Source: Hermodice carunculata
Taxonomy: Eukaryota; Annelida; Polychaeta; Eunicida; Amphinomidae
Direction: 5' to 3'
Assembly: GCA_964020975.1 (NCBI GenBank)
Contig: OZ026620.1
Location: 79,802,579-79,866,578 of the forward strand
Length of the DNA: 64,000 nucleotides
The translations under genes were made by a program, and so were the position numbers. Below, one piece after another: positions 33,356 through 45,085 of this stretch. Numbering within the stretch: position 1 is the stretch's first letter; each line of letters begins with the position of its first letter. Below the pieces are notes generated by a model that saw only the letters and a list, made by a program, of their open reading frames with translations, was not told where the DNA came from and did no database searches.

Positions 33356-33536
33356 TTTTCATGTTCTTCACTGACCGCGTATAGGCCTCCTTAGATTCGC
33401 CGATCATGTCATTATACGTGAAGAAATCGTTCGTCAGCGTGTACGTATAGCCGTTAGATAGCCAGTACGTCACAACTGTCTGATTAAAAGAAGCATTCAT
33501 GACAACAAACTTCCATTTTGTAGCAATACTATAGGA
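33356..33536 (-). CDS. Dispatched-like transporter, exon 5
   Basis: 181 bases reading SYSIATKWKFVVMNASFNQT ... SVKNMK. The chosen acceptor is TTACATGCAG at 33537-33546, phase 0, continuing from exon 4. An alternative acceptor four bases on (CCTATAG) would break phase. The donor is A/GTTAGT, leaving one base that combines with exon 6 to encode Asn. It belongs to the second extracellular domain, with an N-glycosylation-type NAS/NQT pair. The downstream exon is in phase, which supports the splice choice. Confidence 0.65.
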
Positions 33537-34032
33537 CTGCATGTAAACTGACATGCACATGTCTACCGCGCCAGAGGAGAATAAGATCACAGCTTATGAT
33601 ATTTTTAATTTGGATCAGCATAAAATGTTGATGCGTTTTTTTAAATTATAAACATATCTATTTATCCTGGATCATGCGATAGTTTCTTTAGCTGGAGACT
33701 TTTAAACCAATATACTGCACAGAGTCAAGAAGCTAAGGAGCATCATTTCTCATAATACTTTCCATAATCTAAATAATACAGAGTGCCATTCAATTACAAA
33801 GTATAGCAGGACAAGTGACTGGTGATGCTCGCACCAATAGGGCAGTCAAATGTTGGTCAGACGTGACATGGCACAACGTTACTTTGTATCATATGATTCA
33901 ATTAATTCATCCAAGACATACCCTATGCACTTCACGCCAAATCTGCCAGAGGGATGGAACTCACAGCAAAACGGCGTTATTTTATGCGATTAAGAGACCG
34001 TCACAGTAATGATATAAATCGGTTGCGTTTAC

Positions 34033-34206
34033 CTCAAAATACCTGTCAAAATCGCTGGGTAGTGCAGACATGTTGTAGATCATTGGAAGGTGTGACATGA
34101 ACTGTTGCATGGTGGCTTTTGTGTATGGAATCTCAGCGTACTTCTTCAGAATTGGCACAAGGGAGGTGGAGAGATTCATGCTTCTCACTTGTGCGTCCAT
34201 GTTATC
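34033..34206 (-). CDS. Dispatched-like transporter, exon 4
   Basis: 174 bases (58 codons) between acceptor GCTTACAG and donor GAG/GTAAAC, phase 0 at both ends. Reads DNMDAQVRSMNLSTSLVPIL ... PSDFDRYFE. It lies in the second extracellular domain and has no membrane segment, in keeping with neighbouring exons. The conserved feel of the sequence and clean splice signals support it. The exact family match of this loop is weaker than for exon 1. Confidence 0.7.
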
Positions 34207-34254
34207 CTGTAAGCGTAATGATCAGTGCAAACGGATATTGTAAACCACACAATT

Positions 34255-34345
34255 GTGGGTTATTTTGACAAGTTCGGAGATAATCAGAATGAAGCATTTG
34301 CTAGTACCAGCACTTCTTTCTATTTTGTGCTGCTGTGTAATAATA
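34255..34345 (+). repeat. Local dispersed repeat, copy 1
   Basis: Shares with 34835-34925 the order GACA(A/T)GTT(C/T)GG, GATAAT, GCA(T/G)TTGCT(A/G)GTA and AGCACTTCTTTCT(A/G)TT(T/C)TGTGCTGCTGT, about 80 bases. Copy 1 runs into the AAT microsatellite. This is probably the 3' part of a retroposed element whose tail seeded the microsatellite. Confidence 0.5.
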
Positions 34346-34357
34346 ATGATAATAATA

Positions 34358-34441
<84 letters not shown>
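34338..34441 (+). repeat. (AAT)n microsatellite
   Basis: About 100 bases of AAT units with a few interruptions (AATG, AATAGT). Poly-Asn and poly-Ile frames across it are not genes. Confidence 0.95.
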
Positions 34442-34478
34442 TCTGCTAAGATGTCATAAAATATGATCATTTACAGAA

Positions 34479-34482
<4 letters not shown>

Positions 34483-34547
<65 letters not shown>

Positions 34548-34586
34548 CATACATACATACATACATACATACATACATACATACAT
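34483..34586 (+). repeat. (TA)n followed by (CATA)n microsatellite
   Basis: A TA run at 34483-34540 passes into CATA/ACAT units to 34586. It is a compound microsatellite inside the intron between exons 3 and 4. Confidence 0.95.
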
Positions 34587-34834
34587 GAAATGGAACTCCG
34601 AGAATCTGGAAATAGCAGCGCTATCTCTTATAAGCCTCAAAACCCCATATAAAAAAATATGTTTCTAAATATTTTCATAGATTGCTTGGTTGTTTTTCAA
34701 TCATGTCTATAAATGTGACCTCTTTATCGTTTATAATTCCTCCACACCAGGACTATGGCATATCTCTTGACAGCATTTTCGATTCGTGGTTATGATATTG
34801 ACAGGAGCTAACAAGAGGAAGGATAATTTGGGGG

Positions 34835-34925
34835 GCTAGTTCGACATGTTTGGGGATAATTGAAAGGAGGCAGTTGCTGGTAAAAGCACTTCTTTCTGTT
34901 CTGTGCTGCTGTTGAATGTCTGATT
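34835..34925 (+). repeat. Local dispersed repeat, copy 2
   Basis: Second copy of the segment at 34255-34345, about 580 bases away in the same orientation. Just after it, AAGAACGCGCCACCT (about 34929-34943) repeats 15 bases of the start of exon 7 exactly but on the plus strand. Confidence 0.5.
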
Positions 34926-35281
34926 GAATATGTATGGAAGAACGCGCCACCTGATCACTTTGTTGAGATACGATCAGTTACTGATCAGGTGTATGGAGTT
35001 TACTAAACTGTGTCCTGACTATTGATCTTTAAGGATCGTTGGAGGAACAGGCCTGGACAGATGTCCTATCTGTCTGATAATTTTAAACACCACATCAACA
35101 GAAAAAAGCATCTGTTCTTGGAGAGAAAAAGTGCGAACCAATGATTCATTGATATATTATCAAGCAACTACACGGGCAGAAGGTTCAATATTCTCTGTGA
35201 CACTTTGCATAAAGAGAAAAAGGCACCTGAGTCAATTTGAGGCAAGTTAATCCTAATGTATAACGGTTGATTGATATTTAC

Positions 35282-35407
35282 TTTGATGTAAGTCTGGATG
35301 TTGTCAATGAAGCAGTCCACTTGTGGCTTCCCTGTCAGTAGGTCTGTAGCTACACGTAGCTCCTCTATCTGCGATGAATTCATTCCTTGAAGATTGTCAC
35401 AAATTTC
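35282..35407 (-). CDS. Dispatched-like transporter, exon 3
   Basis: 126 bases (42 codons), phase 0 at both ends, between acceptor GTACCACAG and donor AAA/GTAAAT. Reads EICDNLQGMNSSQIEELRVA ... DCFIDNIQTYIK. It is part of the second extracellular domain. Two cysteines could pair with those of exon 2 (CDMKYVEDAYRC). The frame stays open and joins exons 2 and 4 cleanly. Confidence 0.7.
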
Positions 35408-35479
35408 CTGTGGTACATACCACAATATCTTATATCAAAGCAATTTACCTCATGGTTATTTACTATACAACAGAAACTG

Positions 35480-35590
35480 ATGCTGCACAGTGTTTACCTC
35501 CGCACATATACATCTCTTGAGCCTTTGCGAACACTGCATTGCCCTGTTTCCCTTTTTTTTTCAGAAATAAAAAATATGTTTAAACCAACC
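35480..35590 (+). mobile_element. LINE 3' terminus fragment
   Basis: Ends AAAAAATATGTTTAAACC, matching the 3' termini of LINE i (AAAATATGTTTAAACC) and, less closely, of ii and iii. The preceding CCCTGTTTCCCTTTTTTTTTCAG-like sequence parallels the LINE i 3' region. Probably a very short 5'-truncated insertion. Confidence 0.4.
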
Positions 35591-36220
35591 CTGTTATGGG
35601 AAAATTTACAATTGGAAATCTTATGAAACGATTGAAAAACCCAAAATAAAGTAGTCAATCGCAAACATTAATTCACACCACTACCTTAAAGCAGGCCTAT
35701 CGCCATTCAAATTTATGTCTCCTATGCAGTTTTTTTATGTTTTGGACGGCATTTTGCATGTTTGTGCAGTGTAACCGCTTACCTATTTCACGTGAGTTTG
35801 CGTGGAATGTCAGTTTAGACACCATGATCGTCCTAGCTACAAGACTAACATATACAAGTACATAACCAGTACCTGTCCTCATTTTCAACGAATAATTGGC
35901 ATAAGTTAAACTATTGTCTAAATTGTCAAGCAATTAGCACCTGAGTTTAGTCAACTATATTTGATGCTGTATAGCTGATTGTAAGTGGGATAGGCCAAAA
36001 GACATTAAAGGGCTTAAAGCTGAGTATAACGGTCATTGCTACAAGTCGGGCAAACATGATCATTCGCAACTGAATCATTCCGTCAGTGCAGTAGTGATAT
36101 CCAACTTCTAACTGTAAATTTTTCCCACGTTGATTCACGGTTTGCTAAAATCGAATTTTCCATCAAGACTACTTTTTAGGTGCAGAAAATATTTCATGAC
36201 TTTGATGTGCTCCAACCATA

Positions 36221-36221
<1 letters not shown>

Positions 36222-36267
<46 letters not shown>

Positions 36268-36288
36268 ACACCCCCCCCCCCCCCCCCC
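36222..36288 (+). repeat. (TG)n followed by C-run
   Basis: A GT dinucleotide run (36222-36264) followed after TTTACA by about 18 C. It lies in the intron between exons 2 and 3. Low-complexity frames only. Confidence 0.95.
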
Positions 36289-36875
36289 GATCGTGCAAAG
36301 TGTCGAACAAACATTTTTGCACACCAATAGCTACACCCATAAATCTGTTTTGGTACCACCTGAATGTGTTAAATAATTATTAACCGTACTGCTGTGGAAA
36401 TTATCATCCGATGTCGGAAGAGTATTTATGTCACTAGGTGATTTTAGCTGGCTGCGCCCACGAGACTGTCCACATCCCACGCTGAGATGCGTCGAAGACC
36501 ATGGCAATAAGTCAGCAGATTATAAACACATGGTCTTGGTCGCGAGTCAAGCAATGGGACTGGGGAACCTTAATCCACACACAGTGATGTGACCCTGCTT
36601 GGATAAGAATAAGACTGAGTCAACAGTTAGCCTTGCAGCAATGCGCCAAACCCGCAACACGGAAAGCTATTGACCTTTGGACAGCTTTCATGCCAGACCT
36701 TACCTGCATTTCTCAGTAAAAAAAAATTGTATTCATGAGAAATCTATGCATGTGAAAACATTTGAACAGAGGACAATTTACTTCGGTTAGCTACGGATGA
36801 TAGCGAAAATGTATTAGTGATACATCACCCGCCCTAGCTGATAACGTGCGCTGTCCCGTGGCTGATATGCCGTAC

Positions 36876-37112
36876 CTTCATTCCCAGCTGGGCATCAGCA
36901 GACTCCATGTCGAAAGTCCTGTCCCACACCACCTTGCCCCTACACCTGTACGCATCCTCGACATACTTCATGTCGCACGAACTCATATCCTGGTTTTTGA
37001 GCCCCCACACCATGTACATAGAGACATATCGGTCACTGAAGCTGGGACGGAATGCATAGAGGCGCCGGTGTGAAGACTTGCCCCAATTTGAATTACTGCG
37101 ATATATTTGGAG
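36876..37112 (-). CDS. Dispatched-like transporter, exon 2
   Basis: 237 bases (79 codons) between acceptor TTTTGCTTTCAG and donor AAG/GTACGG, phase 0 at both ends. Reads LQIYRSNSNWGKSSHRRLYA ... SADAQLGMK. It directly continues the PDDQQ end of exon 1, where the seventh membrane helix exits into the second extracellular domain. Two cysteines (SSCDMKYVEDAYRC) probably form a disulphide. RND Hedgehog-pathway proteins have such a cysteine-bearing loop. The length and clean signals make this a confident exon. Confidence 0.8.
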
Positions 37113-37424
37113 CTGAAAGCAAAAGAACAGAAATATAATCATAGGGTTGCGGCGGAAGTCTTTTGTATGAAGTCTCCCAAGAAGACAGCGTATTTTGATT
37201 TCAGTACTTGAATATAAAGGAACGCAGCTTGATTGCGCATTGTCTTTGCAAAAAAAAAAAAAAGGCAGGGGTTATTTACCTACGTGAATCGATTGACAGA
37301 TACAGAGTAAAATGTCTAATGAAAAAGAGAAACATCGCTTTGCTTTGTGGCACACTGATGCTGGTTAACGAGGCAACAAAACAGACGAACCTCATTAGTC
37401 AGGTTTTCCCGGAAAAAAAACCCG

Positions 37425-37700
37425 AAAACACTTTAACATGCAGTTTACGTCATCGCATGCTGGTCAAAAGCTAAATTAAGCATTAAAGCATTAAGATTGC
37501 ACACCTTCGCATATTTGCCAAAAAATAAAAAGCACTGTCAACATTGTAGTCATGGAATGCTGGGAAAACTCAGAAGTGCTATCAATGCTTTAAGCCAGAG
37601 CATGCTTGTCAAAAATTAAAAATACAACCAGCACGGTACGTCATAGCATGCTTCGAAAAGACTCTGAGCCATTACTAACACTGCATGTCATAGCCTGACC
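37425..37700 (+). repeat. Degenerate repeat of GCATGCT(T/G)GTCAAAA words
   Basis: Four diverged units of about 70-80 bases share AACATG-AGT-ACGTCAT-GCATGCT-GTCAAAA. They lie between exons 1 and 2. Confidence 0.4.
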
Positions 37701-38063
37701 TGGTATGAATGATTTCAAAGTGGTCAAAACTGTCACACTATATAATTTTCATTTCCACACAAAATATATGTTCAAAATGTTATGCAACAAGCTAGACATT
37801 TGCGTGATACCCGCACTCATACTGTATTGGACATCACCAGCTGACATGAAATCGCAAAGTATGAAACTATAGAGAATGAACCGACTCGATTGAGCAACAT
37901 GAAAGGAACATGTATACAACTGATCTAAAAAAAAAAAAAAAAAGATATGATAAATACAAATTGCAATTCTGATAGATGTGCTCCCGAAGATATTTCTGGC
38001 TCGAAACGTTTTTACCCCGTCCTAAATTTTGTCAGAAAAAACTTACAGAAACAAAATAATTAC

Positions 38064-39592
38064 CTGTTGGTCGTCCGGCTGCAAAGTGCTCGCAAAGTAT
38101 CCAAATACAGCCAGAAGTGCACAGAATACTCCTATTATCGTCCAACCCATCACTTTGTGACTGGTCACTGCCAAGTAAGGACCTCCAAAAAACCTTATCA
38201 CGACACCCTCTTTCTTCTTGTTTTTTTCTCTCGGTTTTTTAGTTGGTTTTGTGCCCCTTTTGGTAGATATTACTTTGGTGTTACAAAACTGAATATTCGA
38301 AACACAGGTCTTTGTACATGGTCTACAACACGGCCATTGGAATTTCTCGAACTTTTTATGGTGAATAACAACTACACAAGGGAATAAAGATATCACAGAC
38401 ATGTAATTCATCAACACAAGGGTTCCGGAGAACAGGCCAAATGTCTGGACGGCTAGAAGAGGGGAGGCGCCACTCACAAAAAAAGCCAACATGGTGGTCA
38501 GCGAGGTCACAAACATGGCTCCCGCGGCTCTGCGGTAGCAGTCCGAGAGTCTATGAGATAGACTCGGGTATTTTAAGAAATCCGTTGCTCTCCAGTTGTC
38601 GTAAAATACAAATATGTCGTCGGCACCAATTCCAAGTATGATGAATATTGATAAAATGTGAAACAAACCAAAATACCGGAATCCAAATACGAAACGGTAG
38701 ACTATATTTGTAGCCAAAAAGCATGCTATAATTGAAAATATTGCCCAACATGTGATCCACAAAGACTGAGTGTGGAAGAGAATGAAAACAAATATAAACG
38801 CCAGGCTACCAAATGTTAAGTATAAATCCAATACAGCCTGTGTTCGCACGTTGCTAAAGAATAACATTTCGTTATAATAAAACAGATCCACTGTCCTCGT
38901 GCTTTCCTGCAAAGAAGTTAAAGTCCGTACCAAAGTACTCTCCAGGTAAGATTTCATTTTTTTGTGCTTGTCACCTTTTCCATCGAGGGGCCAACCAAAC
39001 AGAACGAAGGACCGCGTGATATCCGAGGTGGCTATATCAGCTGTTATTACCGCATCTTTACCCAAGTGTGCCTGCAAGATGCCTTTTGTTTCATTGTTGT
39101 TTTCCGCGGCGTGCAAGACCATAGATATATTTGAAAATTGTGGGTCGTAGAAAATTGGATCCACGTGACCGTACGTTCCGTCAAAAAAACGCAAAATTGA
39201 GACAGGTTTTGTGCAATTCAGTTGCTGATCCAAACGGCAAAACGTTTGTCTATAATCTTTGAGATTGAAGAGACTGTGTTCTATTCGTTCGATCTCTTGT
39301 AGGTTTGATTTTGTGAACACACTCCCACCTCGGACCTCGTAAAACAATTCCACAGTTTCCTTGATTTGGCCCCTTGTCCATGTGGGAATGACCACGTTTT
39401 TGACAAATCGACGAACAATGTTTACGTTTTTGTCGTCTTTCCGTGACCTCCATGCCAGTACGCGCAGAAAGGAGGGGTCATTGTGAAGGTAGGCCGGAAC
39501 TATTTCAAAGTTGGTCGGGAAAATGGTTTGTCCAGTGAAGTAGAGAACTGCAGTTACAGCAATAACAATAAAATGGCACGTGAAAGTCACCG
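38064..39592 (-). CDS. Dispatched-like RND transporter, exon 1 found (sterol-sensing domain)
   Basis: 1529 bases coding 509 residues, the core of a Dispatched/Patched-family membrane protein. In order: a first membrane helix (VTFTCHFIVIAVTAVLYFTG), an extracellular domain of about 200 residues with a cysteine pair (CRLDQQLNC), then a sterol-sensing domain. Helices of that domain start at VLDLYLTFGSLAFIFVFIL and LWITCWAIFSIIACFLA. The fourth helix carries ILGIGADDIFVFYDNW, and helices five and six follow (AMFVTSLTTMLAFFVSGASP, LFSGTLVLMNYMSVISLFPC). A basic cytoplasmic loop (KKPREKNKKKE) precedes helix seven. The acidic pair in GADD is required for cation-coupled transport in known Dispatched proteins, which release cholesterol-modified Hedgehog at the plasma membrane. 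The exon is open throughout. Its acceptor (TTTCTATTTCCAG) leaves two bases for a split codon, so an upstream exon exists but was not found. Donor CAG/GTAATT. A Patched-domain (PTCHD) relative is the alternative reading. Confidence 0.88.
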
Positions 39593-39599
39593 CTGGAAA

Positions 39600-41510
39600 T
39601 AGAAAAAGCAAAATACAGGGTCATCGTTATTAACTCTTCCTATTTTATAGCAATGGGAAGCCATGAGCACCGACAGTGGAGGGAAGGAGGCCGATGAGGT
39701 GCAGGAGAAACAAGATGAATGATAATGTAATAAATATTATCAGAGGACTTATTTTGTCATCACTGAACTTTTGCAGCTTCCTTTCATCTGCAGGAAAGTC
39801 GTTAAATTTGATTACGTCACAACATAATATTATTAATAGAAGTACTGTAGGCCTAGGGTTATTTTTATTAGGGGGATCTTCAATGTAATAGTCCCGGCTA
39901 TTTTACTGTTTAATGCAATACCGTGGCAGGTTTTGATTCCACCCAGCAGCTCTGCCAGGTACGCAACCAATTCACTTACGCACTAACGCCGTACCAAACG
40001 CAATAGAAGCAACTGGACAATCGGGACATTTACACATAGGCCCCTGTCATTGTGTTTCCTAAGTGTGTACTTTAGTAGTTGGTAAATGAAACGTCCATGG
40101 TGTAGTTTACATGACTGCATCTTTCTCCCGTCATCAGATGGTAAAATATACAAGTGTGAAGACTTACTGCATATTTTGTTTTGCTTTTGTTTCTCCATGG
40201 ATATATATATATGCATACTATATATAATTAAAAAGTGTACTTCGTGGAAAAAATTCTGGATGGACAGGTGGATGGATACGTGGATAGATGGATGTGTGAG
40301 AGGGTGAACAAAGAGAAAAATGGAAGGATGGATATAGATCGTCGTTCTGTAACAGTTTTATTTTATACCCAGCGTCATAGATATTGGCATGTATTGTAGG
40401 CATAAGAATGGTTAACACACACACGAGGTGGTTCTAACTAGGCCTGCGTGATCTCAGCCAAAAAGAATGATGGTTTTTAATTTGATTGAACCGTTCTTTT
40501 TTCAGCGCGATCCTGATTCCAATTTGATCCCGGACCCCAAATATAACCTTTGTTACACAGCCATAATCATCCGAAATATTTCAGCTCCATTTAATACTCT
40601 AATTTAAAATTATATGTGATTTGTTTCTCCAAAATTACTGTTGAAATTACCATACGCATTATTGACGAGTCACACAAGACAACACCACAGATTTGATCAT
40701 TTTGCACCGTGTCATAGCAGTGAATGCTTGGGTGGTCAAATATAGCACTTGTCAAAAATTGTACACTTTACTTGTAGTTGTACCAATCCTCACTGAATTA
40801 ATCAACGTTTGAAAAGTCAACTTTCACTCAGTAAAAACTGGAAAATATGCACACAAAGCAAACTATTTAGATAACGAAAGGTGTGCACTCTACGTTTCGT
40901 ACCAAATGCAGTTTTGGAGTAACTGGCAATGAAAGTACAAAGCCATAAAGGCTTTTTCTCCGTGCGTTGTCTTACGGCCTTGTCTTGGTCAGTGTCCTCT
41001 CGTCTAAATTTGCCATTGGCGTCCCTTTGTACCTTTGCTCTTGGCTTGCCGCATGCACCTTCAGCCTCGCTTGGATAGAGCAACCTCTGCAGCGGCAATT
41101 CTGCTGCCACTTTCTCCATTCTGGGCACTGAGGATATAAGGAAAGCTGGGTGGCCACAGACAGCTGTCCGTGTGTGCCGTCACCACCTTTCCAGGTCCAC
41201 TACCCTCCTTCCATTTAGGGGGCTACTTCCTGCAAACAAGTATTCCAAGTGGACAAATAAGTTCTTTATTTCAATTCTTTGATTTGCCCGGGAACTCTAA
41301 CCAAGGTGTGGGCCATAAAGTAAATAAAAAGCTTACAATGGCGGCATTTTTGTTCCACACTGTATGCACCATGCAAAACATCATGTATTCCAAAGATTAT
41401 ACATATTTCTGGACGGAAAAGTCATTAAAGACGGCTGTGAATAAGATACAATATAACCGAGTCTAAGGAGGACCAAATGAGAGCAACTTAAAACTTCCAT
41501 GTAAAAATGT
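39600..41510. other. No confident gene; possible upstream intron
   Basis: Expected to hold the intron leading to exon 1. A minus-strand frame at 40817-41128 (MEKVAAELPLQRLLYPSEAE...) follows an acceptor-like CTCAGTGCCCAG but matches no family I know and shows no membrane character. Around 40260-40320 there are ATGGATGG words. No arrays or element ends otherwise. Confidence 0.4.
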
Positions 41511-41514
41511 TCTA

Positions 41515-43024
41515 ATTTTATGTGGTGTGCAGACAAACGTTCTAATCTTGTGACGAAGTTGCTAAAGGTAGCTAGCAGCGCCAAGCCCTTAGCACTGATT
41601 ATTAACCAGTGCTTTAACTGTGGCATTTTCCCCAAGAAACACAAGCTCGCCAAACTGCTTCCTATCCATAAAAAGAGCGATGACACTATCTTCGATAATT
41701 ACCGGCCAATTTCTCTTCTACGTATCCTATCTAAAATTTTTGAAAAAGTAGCTTATCATCAATTGTATATTTTTTTACCTCAAAAAATCTATTTTATGAC
41801 AGTCAACATGGATTTAAGAAGCACACTCAACAGAAACAGCTGCGCTTGAATTCATTGACAGAATATATCAGATTCTTGACTCTGGTGAAATTCCCTTCAG
41901 CTTATAGCTTGATCATTCCAAAGCGTTTGCTACCCTTGACCACGCCACTCTCCAACGTAAGCTGAATTGTTATGGCATTCATGGCACCGCTCTGGAATGG
42001 TTTCGCAGCTATTCAACAAATAGGTCTCAGTATGTACAGTAGGATGGCGAGTGCTCTGAGCCACTCCAAATCACTACAGGCGTGCCTCAGGGCTGCATAC
42101 AGGGGCCCTTACTCTTCATTATATATATGAATGAAGTTCACCTTGCTTCTTCTAAATTTAATGCTATCCTTTATGCTGATGACACCACCCTTATTAACTC
42201 TCTGTATATTTTTGATTTTTATGCTAGACCTGAGACCCAACATTTATCAGAAAATATCAATTTTGAATTAAATAAGGGATCCCGTTGGCTTGCTGCCAAT
42301 AAGTTATCTCTAAGTATCCTAAAAACTAGATACATGATTTTTCACTTTCCTCAACGTAAATGAAATTTTAACGTGGACATCAGAATTAACAACATCCTCT
42401 TTGAAAAAACTGATGAATTTGATTTTTGGGGACTTGCTATTCAAGAAAATATGAACTGGAAAGTGCATATTGATAAAACTGCAAATAAGATATCACGTAT
42501 TTTAGGTATCATAAAACGGCTCAACAAGTTTCTGCCTGTTATGTCACTTTTATTAATTTACAATTCCTTAATTTTTCCTCACCTAAATTACTGTATCCTT
42601 GCCTGGAGCCATACTTGTGATCAAATCATTAAATTGCAAAAGAAGGCAATTCGCTTAATAAATATGACAACTTACAATGCACATATTGAACCTATATCTA
42701 AAAAACACAACTTGCTGAAAGTGAAGAATATACTACAGCTTAAAGCCCTAAAACTTTATTAAAAATAAAAGGAAAACCAGTTGCCAAAATACTTTGAGAA
42801 TTTTTTCACTGTTCTACCTGCCACCCATTCCTATGACACCAGATACAGACATGCTCCTCGCAACGTCCACCCCTTTCGCAGTTCCACCAAAAATTTTGTT
42901 CGATATTACACCCCCATCTTACTGAATGAGACGCCTCCAGATATCAAGAACAAATTTGAGACTCATTCATACTATGGTTTTTTAAAATATGCTAAAAACA
43001 TATTTCATCAACCAATATTCTGAG
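41515..43024 (+). mobile_element. Truncated LINE with reverse transcriptase (LINE iv)
   Basis: Encodes an RT domain with INQCFNCGIFPKKHKLAKLL and DNYRPISLLRILSKIFEKVA near 41520-41770, then MPQGCIQGPLLFIIY and the active-site ILYADDTTL at 42082-42363. The thumb and C-terminal part follow (LAANKLSLSILKTRYMIFHF, 42373-42762), ending in YDTRYRHAPRNVHPFRSSTK at 42781-43023. No endonuclease remains. A few stops and frame changes separate the pieces, but long stretches stay open, so it is younger than LINEs ii and iii. It is a jockey/CR1/L2-like lineage, different from ii and iii. It ends directly before the 43.1 kb inverted-repeat element. Confidence 0.8.
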
Positions 43025-43436
43025 GATTGCACCATCGTTTACTGTTACATCTGTAATGAACGAGTTTTCATGGTCTTCTCTATATAGTGTGGGGGCATAT
43101 GGAGTCCCGTGGGCTTTTGATGAAGATTTTATAAAACCTACTCAAAAATGTTAAATACATCTCAAATAACAGAAAAAAACATGTTGGCACTTTGCCAACC
43201 TGTTATATTCAAAATGGCTGCCCAATTTCCAATTTTTGTCCAATTACAGGTCCCTTAAAGGTCCTTGCAGTATAAAGCACCTTATTTGGGTATTTATTTT
43301 CATAACTCCCGGCTATAAAGTTGGATTTTTATCTTCAAATTGAATCACAGTCAATTTAGGCTCATATTTGTCTTAAAAGTATCAAATCATTGGATCAAAA
43401 GAATGTAAACCGAACAGAGATAAAAGACTTTATTTT

Positions 43437-43890
43437 GAAACAATATTATGACACCAGTATGTTACTACAATAAAGGGCATCATCACCTCCCTTACCAAGT
43501 TCATACCTGTGTGACTGGGGGACCTATTTTAAATTATTATCATTCTCACCTTTATCATTGCCACTCTCATATTGTGAGTTAACATTGAAACAGTATTATG
43601 CATGACACATTAAAGTGTATTGCTACAATAAATGACCTCATCACCTCCATTACCCAGTTCATATTTGTATGATTAGGATAAGTATTATAACTACCATCGT
43701 TCTCATCTTTATCATTGTCACACTCTCGTATTATGAGTAAACATTGAAACAACATTATGAAACATTAAAGTGTATTGCTACATTAAATGAAAGCGTCATC
43801 TCCATTACCAAGTTCATACTTGTGTGATTAAGATAGCTATTTTAAGTATCATCGTTCTCATCTTCATCATTGTCACTCTCATATTGTCAG
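43437..43890 (+). repeat. Tandem array, about 150-159 bp unit, three copies
   Basis: Units begin GAAACA(A/G)TATTATG at 43437, 43587 and 43746. Each holds AGTGTATTGCTACA-TAAATGA, CATCACCTCC-TTACC-AGTTCATA, TGTGTGA and CATCGTTCTCATCTTTATCATTG. It lies inside the inverted-repeat element. Confidence 0.8.
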
Positions 43891-44499
43891 TTTGGGTGTC
43901 CAGCTGGTGACTGTCCTACACAGTGGAAGCTGGTCGTATCTGTTGATTGCCATATACAGTGGCAGTCTGCCATAGCAGTTGGCTTGTTCAGTTGGACGAT
44001 GAAGATGAAAGCAGTTTATCATAATTCCAGAGTCATCAATATGTTGGATCTACTTTTGGTACTTCATCCAAAATCTATCATTTATGCCAGTTGAGCCACA
44101 GGCAAGAAGTTCACCAACATCAAACTGTAGTACACAAGTGATATGTGAACTGTTCTACATGTGCTGTACATGACAATAACGAGGTAGCAGGATAAGCTGA
44201 GATGCACCTTGCATTATTATTAGGTGGGATGAATGTACTGGGTTGAGGGTGGGGGGAAACCTTTTGACCAAATTTAGTAAATTTAATCTTCTAAACACAT
44301 AAATTCTGACTACAAAAGTTTCCATTATGTTATATACTGCCCAAATTTGATATTTTTCTAGTGGTTACCTGGGTGTTTAACCCACTCTGGCTGAGAATAG
44401 GTTAATAGAGTTGGTATGTTTTTACATTCGGCACATAAAGTGCTGGAGGGTATTGTCATCCCCTACACCGTCAGTCCATCTGTTCATCCATCTTGTCAA

Positions 44500-45085
44500 T
44501 GTTACCTTGATATTTCAAAAAATGTTCACCATAGTTGTACCAAATTTTTATCGGAGATGCAACTTGTAATGGACCAGTTTGCTATTGAAAACTAGCATCC
44601 TCTTTTTATTTTTAAACTTTAAATCAAACTTTTTAAAATTTATTTCAAGGCCGTCTGAGTGGTGCACAAGGGGACGATGTTACCATATCATCTCCAAAAA
44701 TATTTATCACAGCTTTCCTAAACATTTATCACAGAAGAACCTTATGATGGACCAGGTTCCTATCGAAAAGAGGCTTCCTGTGATTATTTCTTAACTTTTT
44801 ATGAAACTTTTAAAGTATTTATTTGAAGGCCGTCTGAGTGGCGTCAACCCTGACGATGCTACCGCGATATCTCAAACAATATTCATCGCACCTTTGCCAA
44901 ATTTTTGTCAGAGATGCAGTTTCTGATGGACCAGGTTCCTATTAAAAACTAGCATCCTCTTTGTATTTATAAACTTTGTATGAAACTTTAAAGTATTTAT
45001 TTCAAGGCGGTCTGAGTGGCGCACAAGGAGACAATGTTACCATAATACCTCAGCAAGGATCTATCGCAGCTTCATCAAATTTTCA
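44500..45085 (+). repeat. Tandem array, about 178 bp unit, three-plus copies
   Basis: GGACCAG(G/T)TT occurs at 44571, 44749 and 44928 (spacing 178 and 179). The units share GAAAACTAGCATCCTCTTT, AAACTTT, TATTTATTTCAAGGC(C/G)GTCTGAGTGG and GATG(C/T)TACC. Partial units also appear at about 45310-45412 and 45955-46015, separated by later insertions. Confidence 0.8.

Noticed and set aside
37947-38387. 146-residue plus-strand frame
   Set aside because: Antisense shadow of the strongly supported sterol-sensing exon.
40817-41128. 103-residue minus-strand frame as an upstream exon of the transporter
   Set aside because: Charged, with no membrane helix and no match to the N-terminus of the family; kept only as an unexplained frame.
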